Origin: Saccharopolyspora erythraea
Lineage (GTDB): Bacteria > Actinomycetota > Actinomycetes > Mycobacteriales > Pseudonocardiaceae
Assembly (NCBI RefSeq): GCF_018141105.1
Contig: NZ_CP054839.1
Span: forward strand, 1,860,001 to 1,924,000
Direction: 5' to 3'
Length of the DNA: 64,000 nucleotides
A model generated the notes under the pieces. It was not told the DNA's origin and did not search any database. It was given only the letters and a program-made list of their open reading frames with translations. The translations under genes were made by a program, and so were the position numbers. Shown here one piece after another: positions 18,585 through 26,401 of the stretch (its first letter is position 1; each line of letters opens with the position of its first letter).

Positions 18585-18596
18585 GAAAACGATTGC
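18585..18596 (-). promoter_or_regulatory. LacI-family operator candidate
   Basis: GAAAACGATTGC fits GNAANCGNTTNC, the core common to LacI-family operators, with no mismatch. It lies 20 bp before the start codon of the sugar-binding-protein gene, a usual position for repression of sugar importers. No LacI-type gene lies in the window, so the regulator would act in trans. Confidence 0.5.
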
Positions 18597-18676
18597 TGAC
18601 GCTATGGCCGTGTCGCGCGCCCCGTCAATGCGCCAACCGGGTAAGCGGACCCCGCTCCGCATGGGCTTTGATCTTG

Positions 18677-18693
18677 AAGCGGCGAAGCCGCTT
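18677..18693 (-). terminator. Hairpin after fused ABC gene
   Basis: AAGCGGC-GAA-GCCGCTT is a perfect 7-bp stem with a 3-nt loop, 52 bp beyond the stop of the fused ABC gene and before the sugar-binding-protein gene. Likely a terminator; short and without a strong U-run. Confidence 0.5.
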
Positions 18694-18744
18694 GGCCCGC
18701 CCCCGCAACCGGCACCGCCGCGCACACCCGCTCCTGCGATGCCC

Positions 18745-21120
18745 TCACGGGTTGACGCTGGCGAAGAAGCGCTCGATGCGCTGCTCCCCCGCCCCGCGCA
18801 GGATCTCCTCCGGCCTGCCCTGCCGCAGGATCCGGCCGTGGTCGACGAACACGACCCAGTCGGCGATGTCGCGCACGAACCGGAGTTCGTGGGTGACCAC
18901 CAGCATGGTCCGGCCTTCTTGCGCCAGGTCCGACATCACCGACAGCACCTCGCCGACGAGTTCGGGGTCCAGCGCGGAGGTCGGCTCGTCGAACAGCAGC
19001 ACGCTGGGCCGCATCGCCAGCGCTCGTGCGATGGCGACGCGCTGCTGCTGCCCGCCGGAGAGCTCGTGCGGATACCGTTGCAGGTGCTCGGAAAGCCCGA
19101 CCTTGCGCAGCAGTTCCAGCGCGTTGGCCCGGATCTCGTCCGGCGCGCCGACGCGCAGGTACGCCGGCGCCAGCATCACGTTCTCCAGCACCGTCTTGTG
19201 TGGAAAGAGGTTGAAGCGCTGGAAGACCATGCCGACGTCGCGCCGCTGCTCGGCGAGCTCGCGGCTGCCCGCCGGGCGCCCGTCGGCCCGCCTGCCGATG
19301 GCCCGCCCGTTGACCTCCACGGTGCCCTCGTCGGGCACCTCCAGGTGGTTGACCACCCGCGCCAGCGTCGACTTGCCCGCGCCCGACGGGCCGATGACCG
19401 CGACGACTTCTCCTTGGTGCACGGTCACGTCGATGCCGTCGATGCCGCGCCGGTCGCCGAAGTGCTTGCGCACCCCGCGCAGCTTCACGACCTCCCGGCC
19501 CGAGTGCGGCACGCGCCGCCGGGCGATGCGCGGCGCGCCGATCACGTCCATGTCGGCGCCCTGCACGACGGGCGACCGGTCGCCGCGGACGCGGCGGCGC
19601 ACGTCGAGCCGCCGCTCGACGAACGCGCGGACCTGGTCGAACAGCGTCACCAGCACCACGTAGAAGATCGAGACCGCCAGCAGCGTCTCCAGCACCTTGA
19701 AGTTCTGGGTGTAGAGCCGCTGGCCGACCAGCAGGATCTCGGCCAGCGAGATCGAGCTGACCAGCGAGGTCAGCTTGAGGATGGTGATGAACTGGTTGCC
19801 CAGCGAGGGAAGCGCGACCCGGAACGCCTGCGGGATCACCACCAGCCGCTGCACCCCGCCGTAGGGGATGCCCAGCGCGCGGGCCGCCTCGCCCTGCCCC
19901 ACCGCGACCGACTTCAGCCCGCCGCGGTGGATCTCGGCGATGTATGCGGTCTCGCTGAGCACCAGTGCCACCAGGCCGACCACGAACGGGCTGCCCAGCA
20001 CCGGCCGCAGTTCGGGGATGACCTGCGGGAGGTTGTAGATGAAGATCAGCAGCACCAGCAGCGGCAGACTGCGGAAGAACCAGACGTAGGCGGAGGCGGG
20101 AACGCTCAGCACCCGCAACTCGGACCGCTTGAGCAGCGCCAGTCCCATGCCGAGCACCGTCGCGATGCTCCACGCCAGCACCGCGAGCACGGCCACCATC
20201 AACGCGGCGTTCCACAGTTCGATGTTGCCGAACAGGCCGACGGTGTAGGCCCAGTCGAAGCCGAAACCGTCGTCTTCCCCGGGCGTGCCCAGGTTCGCGC
20301 GGACCAGTTCCGGATCGACGGGGCGCAGGTTGTAGCGCTGGAGCAGGCGGTCGTACTCGCCGGACGCCTTCAGCTCCTCGAATGCCTTCGTCACCTGCTC
20401 CTTCAGCGCGGGGTTGCTGCGCGCCAGCCCGATACCCACCGAAGTCGGGTACAGCAGCCCGGAACTGGTGATCACCAGTCCGCGGCCGGAGTGGTCGACC
20501 GCCGCCTTGGCGACCGCCGCGTCGGTGGCCTGCACGTCGAGCTGTCCGGCGATCAGTGCCTGCGTCGCGACCGGATCGCTGGCGAACTCCCGCACGTCGA
20601 TGCCCGGCCTGCCCTCGCGGACGCACGCGGCGCTGGCCTGCTCGCGGAGCTGGGTGACGATCTGGCCGCCCTTGATCACGCCGACGCGCTGACCGCACAG
20701 CTCAGCGGGCCCCGCGGGGCGCAGGGGCGAATCCGTGCGCACCACGAGGGAGTTCCCGGTGGTGAAGTACGGGACGAAGTCGATTTCCTTCGCCCGTTCC
20801 GGAGTGATGTAGAGCGCCGAGATCGCCACGTCGTAGCGCTGCGCCTTCAGCCCGGCGATGAGCTGCTCGAAGCTGGTGTCGACGAACTCCGGGCGCAGCC
20901 CCATCCGCTGCGCCAGCGCGCGGTCGAAGTCGACGTCGAAACCCGACGGGCGACCGGAGTCGAAGTAGTTGTACGGCGGGTAGCTGAGGTCCACGCCGAC
21001 GGTCAGCCGGTCGGGCGCGACCAGTTCGGGCCTGCCGCTCGCGCCGCCGCTGGAACATCCGGCCAGCAGCAGACCGATCAGGAACAACAAGCCGAGCCTG
21101 GAGGTCAGTTCCCACCTCAT
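18745..21120 (-). CDS. Single-chain amino-acid-type ABC importer (SBP-permease-ATPase fusion)
   Basis: One uninterrupted 791-residue protein holding a whole PAAT-type importer. Residues 1-22 form a lipoprotein signal (GLLLAGC, Cys22). About 33-265 is an SBP_bac_3 binding domain (LTVGVDLSYPPYNYFDSGRP; ALYITPERAKEIDF). About 290-520 is a HisM-like permease with roughly five helices and the EAA loop QGEAARALGIPYGGVQRLVV. About 550-791 is an ATPase: Walker A GPSGAGKST, signature LSGGQQQRVAIARALA, Walker B VLLFDEPTSALDPE and H-loop VVTHEL. The ATG at 21120 gives the lipoprotein signal; there is no strong ribosome site. It diverges from the DUF1989 gene. The substrate is unknown. Fusion of all three parts is rare. 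Confidence 0.93.
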   Translation of the reverse strand: MRWELTSRLGLLFLIGLLLAGCSSGGASGRPELVAPDRLTVGVDLSYPPYNYFDSGRPSGFDVDFDRALAQRMGLRPEFVDTSFEQLIAGLKAQRYDVAISALYITPERAKEIDFVPYFTTGNSLVVRTDSPLRPAGPAELCGQRVGVIKGGQIVTQLREQASAACVREGRPGIDVREFASDPVATQALIAGQLDVQATDAAVAKAAVDHSGRGLVITSSGLLYPTSVGIGLARSNPALKEQVTKAFEELKASGEYDRLLQRYNLRPVDPELVRANLGTPGEDDGFGFDWAYTVGLFGNIELWNAALMVAVLAVLAWSIATVLGMGLALLKRSELRVLSVPASAYVWFFRSLPLLVLLIFIYNLPQVIPELRPVLGSPFVVGLVALVLSETAYIAEIHRGGLKSVAVGQGEAARALGIPYGGVQRLVVIPQAFRVALPSLGNQFITILKLTSLVSSISLAEILLVGQRLYTQNFKVLETLLAVSIFYVVLVTLFDQVRAFVERRLDVRRRVRGDRSPVVQGADMDVIGAPRIARRRVPHSGREVVKLRGVRKHFGDRRGIDGIDVTVHQGEVVAVIGPSGAGKSTLARVVNHLEVPDEGTVEVNGRAIGRRADGRPAGSRELAEQRRDVGMVFQRFNLFPHKTVLENVMLAPAYLRVGAPDEIRANALELLRKVGLSEHLQRYPHELSGGQQQRVAIARALAMRPSVLLFDEPTSALDPELVGEVLSVMSDLAQEGRTMLVVTHELRFVRDIADWVVFVDHGRILRQGRPEEILRGAGEQRIERFFASVNP

Positions 21121-21319
21121 GCGCGCCGTTTCAGCTCCCCGGGTCGTGTCACCGGCAGGGATTGTGCTCCGCACCGTGGTGGTGCCGTCCAGTCCCGCGC
21201 GGCCGATCGCATTCCAAACGTGATCATTCCAGCACGCTCCGGGGTCGGGGCGGTTCCGGCGGAAATCGCGGTACGTTCGCCCCGGGCCGAGCCGATCGGC
21301 CCAGGACACGGCGAACGGA

Positions 21320-22177
21320 GTGATCGAGTTGAACGATCGGGCAGCCGCGTACCAGGCCACCGCCGGTGGCCCGCTGGATGTCGACACCGCGTTCTACGAC
21401 CGGGTGGCGGTGCGCGCGGGCGCGCACGAACTGGTCGAGTCCTTCGAGATCCCGATCAGGTCCGGGCGCGCGTGGCACGTGCCCGCCGGCCACCTGTGCC
21501 GGATCGTGACGGTCACCGGCCCGCAGGTCGGCGACCTCAACGTGTGGAACGCCGCCGACCCGCGCGAGCGGATGTGGGCCTCCCGCACCCGGCAGCTCCA
21601 GCGCGCGCACATCAGCACCCACGACCGCATCTGGTCCACGCTGCCGTTCCTGCGACCGCTGCTGACCGTGACCGACGACTCGCTGGCCGGCTACGGGGAG
21701 GACGATCAGGGCGGGCGGGTGCACGACCTGCTCGGAACCCGCTGCGACCCCTACGTCAACCGGATGCTAACCGGCGAGGACTTCGACTTCCACTGCCATT
21801 CGAACCTGGTGCGCGCGGTCCTGCCGCACGGGCTGACCGAGTTCGACGTGCACGACGTGCTCAACGTCTTCCAGTGCACCGGGCTCAACGACGAGGACCG
21901 CTACTTCATGAAGGCGTGCCCGGCGCGGGCGGGCGACTTCTTCGAGTTCTTCGCCGAGATCGACCTGCTGTGCGCGCTGTCGACCTGCCCCGGCGGCGAC
22001 CTGTCGGTGCCGCTGTGGGGCCCGGACGCGCGCGACCCGCTGGAGGTGTGCAGGCCGCTGGGTGTGGAGGTGTACCGGCCGGACGGGGAGCTGCTGAGCG
22101 GGTGGTCGTCACCGCCGCGCGCGGCCTACCGGAACCTGCACGGCATCAAGCGTCCTGAGTGGACGGACGTGGGGTGA
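21320..22177 (+). CDS. DUF1989 (urea carboxylase-associated family) protein
   Basis: A 285-residue DUF1989 protein. Family features are FEIPIRSGRAWHVPAGHLCR near the start, VGDLNVWNAADPRERMWASR, DFDFHCHSNLVRAV with a His/Cys pair that may bind metal, LNVFQCTGLNDEDRYFMKAC and LCALSTCPGGD. Two DUF1989 proteins act together as carboxyguanidine deiminase (CgdAB) in guanidine breakdown; this one is alone, with no urea/guanidine carboxylase beside it, so the reaction is open. The start is GTG at 21320 or, with better ribosome-site spacing (GGAG at 21317-21320), TTG at 21329. It diverges from the fused ABC importer, which suggests a shared substrate. Confidence 0.8.
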   Translation: MIELNDRAAAYQATAGGPLDVDTAFYDRVAVRAGAHELVESFEIPIRSGRAWHVPAGHLCRIVTVTGPQVGDLNVWNAADPRERMWASRTRQLQRAHISTHDRIWSTLPFLRPLLTVTDDSLAGYGEDDQGGRVHDLLGTRCDPYVNRMLTGEDFDFHCHSNLVRAVLPHGLTEFDVHDVLNVFQCTGLNDEDRYFMKACPARAGDFFEFFAEIDLLCALSTCPGGDLSVPLWGPDARDPLEVCRPLGVEVYRPDGELLSGWSSPPRAAYRNLHGIKRPEWTDVG

Positions 22178-22241
22178 GTGCCTTCGGCCGAGGCCGGGCA
22201 CCGTGCTGCCGCAACGGCGGCACGTGTCCGGCGCGGTCGTG

Positions 22242-22298
22242 CCGTTTCTCCCACGCTTGCGGGAATTCGCGCAAGCGTGGGAAACGGCGCCGTTTTCC
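22242..22298. terminator. Strong bidirectional terminator
   Basis: CCGTTT and CCCACGCTTGCG (22242-22260) pair with CGCAAGCGTGGG and AAACGG (22270-22287), giving a long stem with a small mismatch. A second palindrome, AAACGGCGCCGTTTT, follows directly to about 22297. It sits between the convergent DUF1989 and nitric oxide synthase genes and should end both transcripts. Confidence 0.8.
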
Positions 22299-22305
22299 TC
22301 GCCGT

Positions 22306-23535
22306 TCAGGAGAAGTGCGGTGGGCCGCCGTGCAGTGCGCGGCGGGTGGCTTCCTCGTCGGCGAAGAAGTCCGGGAGCTGGGGCTCGGTGTCGTAGTAGC
22401 GGTGGAAGACCGGGGTCTGCCCGCCCGACATCGGCGGCACGATCCAGCTCCAGTCCGCCGGGCACTTCCGTCCGGCGGCCTCCTCCCGCCGCACGTGGGT
22501 GAGGAAGCGCTCGGACTCGGTGTGGTGGTCGGTGACCGTCACCCCGGCCTCGTGGAACGAGTGCTGCACGGCCCTGGTCAGCTCCACCAGCGCCCGGTCC
22601 TTCCACAGCGTGTCCGGCCGGGAGGTGTCCAGGCCGAGGCGTTCGGCGACCACCGGCAGCAGGTCGTAGCGACCGGGGTCGGCGAGGTTGCGGGCCCCGA
22701 TCTCGGTGCCCATGTACCAGCCGTTGAACGGCGCCGCGGGGTAGGAGACGCCGCCGATCGACAGCCGCATGTTGCTGATCACCGGGACCGCGTGCCAGCG
22801 CAGCCCGAGCGCGCCGAACCACCGCAGGTCCGGATGCCTCAGCGCCACCTCGCTGATCGCGTCGCGCGGCAGCGCGAACATGTGCGCGCCTTCCTCCGCC
22901 GTCTCCACGACCAGCGGCAGGACGTCGAAGGCGCCGGGCTCGCGCGGCGGGTGCCAGCCGAAGCTGCGCACGGCCGCGGTGAAGCCGCGGTAGCGCGGAT
23001 CGCCGAGGACGCTGCCGTCCCGGCGCTCGTAGCCGGCGTAGCGGATCAGCTGCTCGTTCCAGATGCGCGGGGCCGGGCGGCTCGGCGTGTCCGGCGGGAA
23101 GATGCTGATCACGGGACGGATCTTGCCGCCGTTGGTGGCCTGGCGCAGGTGCTGCACGCAGTGCCCGGCGACGTCGGCGACGGTGTGCACGTCGCGCAGG
23201 TCCCGCACCTTCAGGCTCTTCCAGTACAGCCTGCCGATGCAGCGGGCGCTGTTGCGCCACGCGACGCGCGCGCCGAAGGCCAGCTCGGCCTCGGTGTGGC
23301 GGTACGTGCCGACCGTCTCGACCTCGTAGCGCATGCGGTCGATGCGATACTGGAGGGAGCCGGAGTCGCGGTTCTCCGCGTGGAACAGCCGCAGGAACTC
23401 CTCGGCCTCGGCCATGTCCACCGGCGGAGCGCCCGCCGGACGGCGGCTCGCGACGCGTAGCCGCCGGGTGGGCGCCGCCGCCCTGCCCGCGCCGGAGAAG
23501 AACGACTCCGGAGCCTCGCCACTCACCCTGAACAC
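22306..23535 (-). CDS. nos: Bacterial nitric oxide synthase oxygenase
   Basis: Heme enzyme that oxidises L-arginine to nitric oxide and citrulline. The product is 409 residues with an N-terminal extension of about 37 residues compared with Bacillus NOS. WRNSARCIGRLYW carries the heme-ligating Cys99. FNGWYMGTEIGARN holds the arginine-binding Glu, and WIVPPMSGGQTPVFH is the pterin/dimer region. There is no reductase domain and no reductase gene nearby, as usual for bacterial NOS. The GTG at 23535 lies 7 nt after a TAACGT -10-like box, so the mRNA may be leaderless. It faces the DUF1989 gene across a strong terminator. Confidence 0.95.
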   Translation of the reverse strand: MFRVSGEAPESFFSGAGRAAAPTRRLRVASRRPAGAPPVDMAEAEEFLRLFHAENRDSGSLQYRIDRMRYEVETVGTYRHTEAELAFGARVAWRNSARCIGRLYWKSLKVRDLRDVHTVADVAGHCVQHLRQATNGGKIRPVISIFPPDTPSRPAPRIWNEQLIRYAGYERRDGSVLGDPRYRGFTAAVRSFGWHPPREPGAFDVLPLVVETAEEGAHMFALPRDAISEVALRHPDLRWFGALGLRWHAVPVISNMRLSIGGVSYPAAPFNGWYMGTEIGARNLADPGRYDLLPVVAERLGLDTSRPDTLWKDRALVELTRAVQHSFHEAGVTVTDHHTESERFLTHVRREEAAGRKCPADWSWIVPPMSGGQTPVFHRYYDTEPQLPDFFADEEATRRALHGGPPHFS

Positions 23536-23545
23536 AGGTCACACG

Positions 23546-23755
23546 TTAGCGTGACGGAAACGATCTTGATCGGCAGCTCAGGCGGTAGATGAACGTCGCC
23601 CAGCACGGACGGTCGAAGATCAGAACGGGACCGTCCGGGTCCTTGGAGTCCCGAGCCGCCACATCTTCGCCCACGAACGCCACCTCGACGCAGGCACCGT
23701 TGTTACCGCTGCGGCTGGACTTGCGCCAGCTCAAGCTGGCCCGATCGGCTGGCAC
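23546..23755 (-). CDS. DUF397 small protein (copy 2)
   Basis: A 69-residue DUF397 protein. LSWRKSSRSGNNGACVEVAF is the family opening, followed by ARDSKDPDGPVLIFDR. It is a near copy of the DUF397 gene at 23909-24097, with a run of about 20 almost identical residues. Such proteins are encoded beside HTH/DUF5753 regulators (WhiJ/Scr1 type) in actinomycetes and are thought to bind and control them. It is the last of three same-strand genes but lies about 150 bp from the first copy, so it may have its own promoter. Confidence 0.85.
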   Translation of the reverse strand: MPADRASLSWRKSSRSGNNGACVEVAFVGEDVAARDSKDPDGPVLIFDRPCWATFIYRLSCRSRSFPSR

Positions 23756-23908
23756 GCTGCTCGCCTCCGCGTCAGGCGCCGATCAGCGAAGCGATCAACG
23801 CGAGCGAATCATATATGTGCTGCCCTGACCTCGATCCTGGAGAAAGGCACAGCCTCAGAGCCGATCCTTCCGCGCCAGGACCGTGACCGGGATCCGTAGC
23901 GACCTTGG

Positions 23909-24097
23909 TCAGCAGTTCAGGCGCGCCACGAACGCCGTCCAGCGCGAGCGGTCGAAGACCAGAACGGGACCATCGGGGTCCTTGGAATCACGGGCCGCCA
24001 CGCCCTCGCCCACGAACGCCACCTCGACGCACTCTCCCTGGTGGTTGCTGTGACTCGACTTCCGCCAGCGCGCGTGCAACAGGTTGGCGTCGACCAT
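23909..24097 (-). CDS. DUF397 small protein (copy 1)
   Basis: A 62-residue DUF397 protein beginning MVDANLLHARWRKSSHSNHQ. The ATG at 24097 was chosen because the DUF397 motif WRKSS begins ten residues in and GGGG lies upstream; the frame is open further but runs into the HTH gene. It starts 11 bp after the HTH regulator stop, so the two are probably cotranscribed and act as a regulator/antagonist pair. ARDSKDPDGPVLVFDR is nearly identical to the second copy. Confidence 0.87.
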   Translation of the reverse strand: MVDANLLHARWRKSSHSNHQGECVEVAFVGEGVAARDSKDPDGPVLVFDRSRWTAFVARLNC

Positions 24098-24108
24098 CGG
24101 AACCCCGA

Positions 24109-24981
24109 TCAGGAGAACTCGTCGGCCCGGTCGCGGATCAGCGACAGCGACTCGCGCGGGCTCGACGCAAGCTTGCGAACCTCTTTCGCAATCATCGTAA
24201 ACGTGTCGACAAGCCGCTGGTCGTCGGAGTAACAAGCGCCGATCGCCGGATGCTGCTGGACGTAAACGGCGGGATCGAACTCGGCGAATTCCAAGAGGGT
24301 GAACGCCCCGTCGACAGCCGCGTGCGGGCCAGCCGCGGTCGGCAACACCTGGATGACCACGTTGTCCCGCTTGCTCATCGAGGCGAGGTGTTCGAGCTGC
24401 TCGCGCATGACTTCCGGCGAACCGACCGGACGCGACAGCACGGACTCCTCGATGAGCGCGACCAGTTCCAGCGGTTCGTCCTCGCTCAACCTGTGCTGCC
24501 GTTCGAGTCGAAGACCGACGACGAGTTCGCGCTGTTCTGGCGCAACCATCGGACTCCGGTCAGTCAGCGCGCGGATGTAGCTTTCCGTCTGCAGCAGACC
24601 GGGCAGCACGCCGTGCGCATAAGTGATCTCACGTTCAGCTTCACCTTCGGCGCCGACGAGATCGGCGAACCAGTCCTCGACGACATCAGCGAAGGGCGCC
24701 CACCAGATCGGCTCATTGGACCGCTTCGCCCACTTCACCAGCCGTTCGGTCTCGATGTCAGACGCTCCGTAGAAACGGAGCAGGTCCCGGACGTCACGCC
24801 ACTGCAAGCGATGTTTTCCGGCCTCGATGCTGGAGATCTTCGGTTGCGTGCAGCCGAGTTCCCGGGCAGCTTCCGTCGTCGTGATCTTGCGCCCGTCCGG
24901 ACCCGGCGTTGCCTCGCGCAGTGTGCGCAGCTCGCGGCCGATTCGCCTCCGCAGCCAACCCGAGTCCGTCCTCGGCGTCAT
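24109..24981 (-). CDS. XRE-type HTH regulator with DUF5753 domain
   Basis: A 290-residue DNA-binding protein. The N-terminal HTH is seen in KITTTEAARELGCTQPKISS and IEAGKHRLQWRDVRDLLRFY. The C-terminal DUF5753-like domain includes ITYAHGVLPGLLQTESYIRAL, RQHRLSEDEPLELVALIEES and VIQVLPTAAGPHAAVDGAFT. Proteins of this class (WhiJ, Scr1) are common in many copies in sporulating actinomycetes and are paired with DUF397 proteins; they affect development and antibiotic production. Two DUF397 genes follow it here. The targets are unknown; it may also control the divergent gene at 25149. Confidence 0.9.
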   Translation of the reverse strand: MTPRTDSGWLRRRIGRELRTLREATPGPDGRKITTTEAARELGCTQPKISSIEAGKHRLQWRDVRDLLRFYGASDIETERLVKWAKRSNEPIWWAPFADVVEDWFADLVGAEGEAEREITYAHGVLPGLLQTESYIRALTDRSPMVAPEQRELVVGLRLERQHRLSEDEPLELVALIEESVLSRPVGSPEVMREQLEHLASMSKRDNVVIQVLPTAAGPHAAVDGAFTLLEFAEFDPAVYVQQHPAIGACYSDDQRLVDTFTMIAKEVRKLASSPRESLSLIRDRADEFS

Positions 24982-25148
24982 CGATTTCCTCCTGTCGTAG
25001 CCGGCTGTCGTAGCCGGTTGCCCCAGTCCGTCTTAACGGCGCCAACGGCTGCGTCGACAGGAGATCCACCCGATCGAGCAATATCGGTGGCTTTTAAATA
25101 GACGAGAACTTCATCGCGATCATCGACATTTGATCCTAGGAGGACGCC

Positions 25149-25436
25149 GTGCCTGAATTCGACGCCGATGCGCTGGCCCCGTTCGGAACTCGAGAGGAAT
25201 TCATGGCCGAACTGCTCGATCTGGCCAGGGAGACCGCGCCGAAACTGTTCGCGTTGTGCGAAGAGGTCGGCGACCTCCACCGCGGGCATGTCGAGTACTG
25301 GGGCATGGCGTTCGACGACCACGCCGCGATCGTGAGCGCCGCGGGGCGGATGAACGGATCGTTCCGGTCGGCCGAGTCCGCGCGGAGCAGGCTTTCCAGC
25401 ATCGGGAGCCAGCAGCTGCACCTGATGTGGGTGTAG
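25149..25436 (+). CDS. Hypothetical protein
   Basis: A 95-residue protein not assigned to a known family. The GTG start at 25149 is set by AGGAGG six nt upstream (CTAGGAGGACGCC). The sequence is acidic and mostly helical (FMAELLDLARETAPKLFALC). It diverges from the HTH/DUF397 operon across 167 bp and ends 10 bp before the convergent ftsQ stop, so it marks the ftsQ side of the first island. Similar small proteins often sit beside HTH/DUF5753-DUF397 loci, which suggests a linked regulatory role, by position only. Confidence 0.7.
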   Translation: MPEFDADALAPFGTREEFMAELLDLARETAPKLFALCEEVGDLHRGHVEYWGMAFDDHAAIVSAAGRMNGSFRSAESARSRLSSIGSQQLHLMWV

Positions 25437-25446
25437 TGGTGCTGTC

Positions 25447-26199
25447 CTACTTCGCCACGGTGGGCAGAATCGGGCTGGTCACGTCGTAGACGCGGCCGGG
25501 GCGGGTGAGCAGGGGCGTCAGGATCGCGGCCTTGCGCGGCGTCTCACGCACGTCGCCCCACTCCACCTCGCGGTCGCCGCGCAGGTGCAGGCGCAGGTCG
25601 CGGGGGTTCTGCGCGATCACCGCCGTCACCTCGGCGCGCACGGCCGGGGGCAGCGCGGTCAGCACGGTCATCGCGGCGGTGATCGCCGGGTCGCCCGGAC
25701 CGGCGGGGCGCGCCTCCAGCCTCGGCAGCCCGGCCGGGGCCTGCGGCACCTGGTCGAAGGTGACCCCGCCCGCGTCGACGAGCTGGAATCCGGTGCTGGT
25801 GACCAGGTAGGCCACCGGCACGCGCTCGGTGACCCGCAGCTGGACCGTCGACGGCCACGCCAGCTCGACCCCGGCCTCGGCGACCTTCGGCACCGCGCGC
25901 AGCCGCTCGGCGATCTGCTCCTCGTCGACCTGCAGCATCGGCTTGCCCAGCTCTACCCCGGCCGCGGCCAGGACCTCCTGCTCGGACAGCGCACCGTTGC
26001 CTTCGACGCGAACGTCGCGCACGCCCAGCACGGGCGTGAAGTACAGGACGAGCGCGACCACGGTCGCCGCCGCGACCACCCCGGGCAGCAGCCAACGCCG
26101 CCACGGCGGCGGCACGGCGGCGGCACGCACCGGCCGGCCGCCGGTGCTGCGGCGCACCCCGGGCCTGGCCGGTCCGCGACCGCGCGACCGCGTCGTCAC
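25447..26199 (-). CDS. ftsQ: Cell division protein FtsQ
   Basis: Bitopic divisome protein of 250 residues. A basic, Pro/Arg-rich cytoplasmic N-terminus (about 1-50) precedes one membrane helix (WLLPGVVAAATVVALVLYF). The POTRA domain begins VLGVRDVRVEGNGALSEQEV, and the FtsQ beta domain has VQLRVTERVPVAYLV and GVTFDQV. The GTG at 26199 has GGGGAG five nt upstream and was preferred over longer frames that read into the repetitive spacer. In most actinobacteria ftsZ follows directly; here the next downstream genes are accessory and ftsZ is about 14 kb away. Confidence 0.92.
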   Translation of the reverse strand: MTTRSRGRGPARPGVRRSTGGRPVRAAAVPPPWRRWLLPGVVAAATVVALVLYFTPVLGVRDVRVEGNGALSEQEVLAAAGVELGKPMLQVDEEQIAERLRAVPKVAEAGVELAWPSTVQLRVTERVPVAYLVTSTGFQLVDAGGVTFDQVPQAPAGLPRLEARPAGPGDPAITAAMTVLTALPPAVRAEVTAVIAQNPRDLRLHLRGDREVEWGDVRETPRKAAILTPLLTRPGRVYDVTSPILPTVAK

Positions 26200-26214
26200 G
26201 CGCGCTCCCCGGGC

Positions 26215-26385
26215 AGGGCAAGGTCCCCGCGCAGGCCAAGGTTGTCCGGCCCCGGCGAGCACGCGCGCTGCGACAGACCCGGCAACCGGGCCGGACCAGC
26301 CACGCCCCGCCGGACCGGTGAGCACGCACGCGGCAGACCTCGCCGGACCGGCGAGCACGCACGCCGCAGCAAGCCCGGCACGGCC
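26215..26385. repeat. Degenerate direct repeats in the ftsQ-murC spacer
   Basis: Three imperfect copies of a roughly 50-bp unit holding CGCCGGACCGGYGAGCACGC are seen, clearest at about 26310-26332 and 26342-26363, with a weaker copy near 26251-26272. The 202-bp spacer between murC and ftsQ holds no gene. It could arise from repeat expansion in high-GC DNA; no function is evident. Confidence 0.55.
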
Positions 26386-26401
26386 GGGCGGCGACCGGCG
26401 G

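Noticed and set aside
21121-21319. Guanidine riboswitch before the DUF1989 or fused importer gene
   Set aside because: None of the conserved ykkC-type or mini-ykkC blocks that I know is visible on either strand.
26200-26358. Longer FtsQ starting near 26358
   Set aside because: The extra N-terminus would be read from the degenerate repeats, while GTG 26199 has a good ribosome site and gives a normal length.
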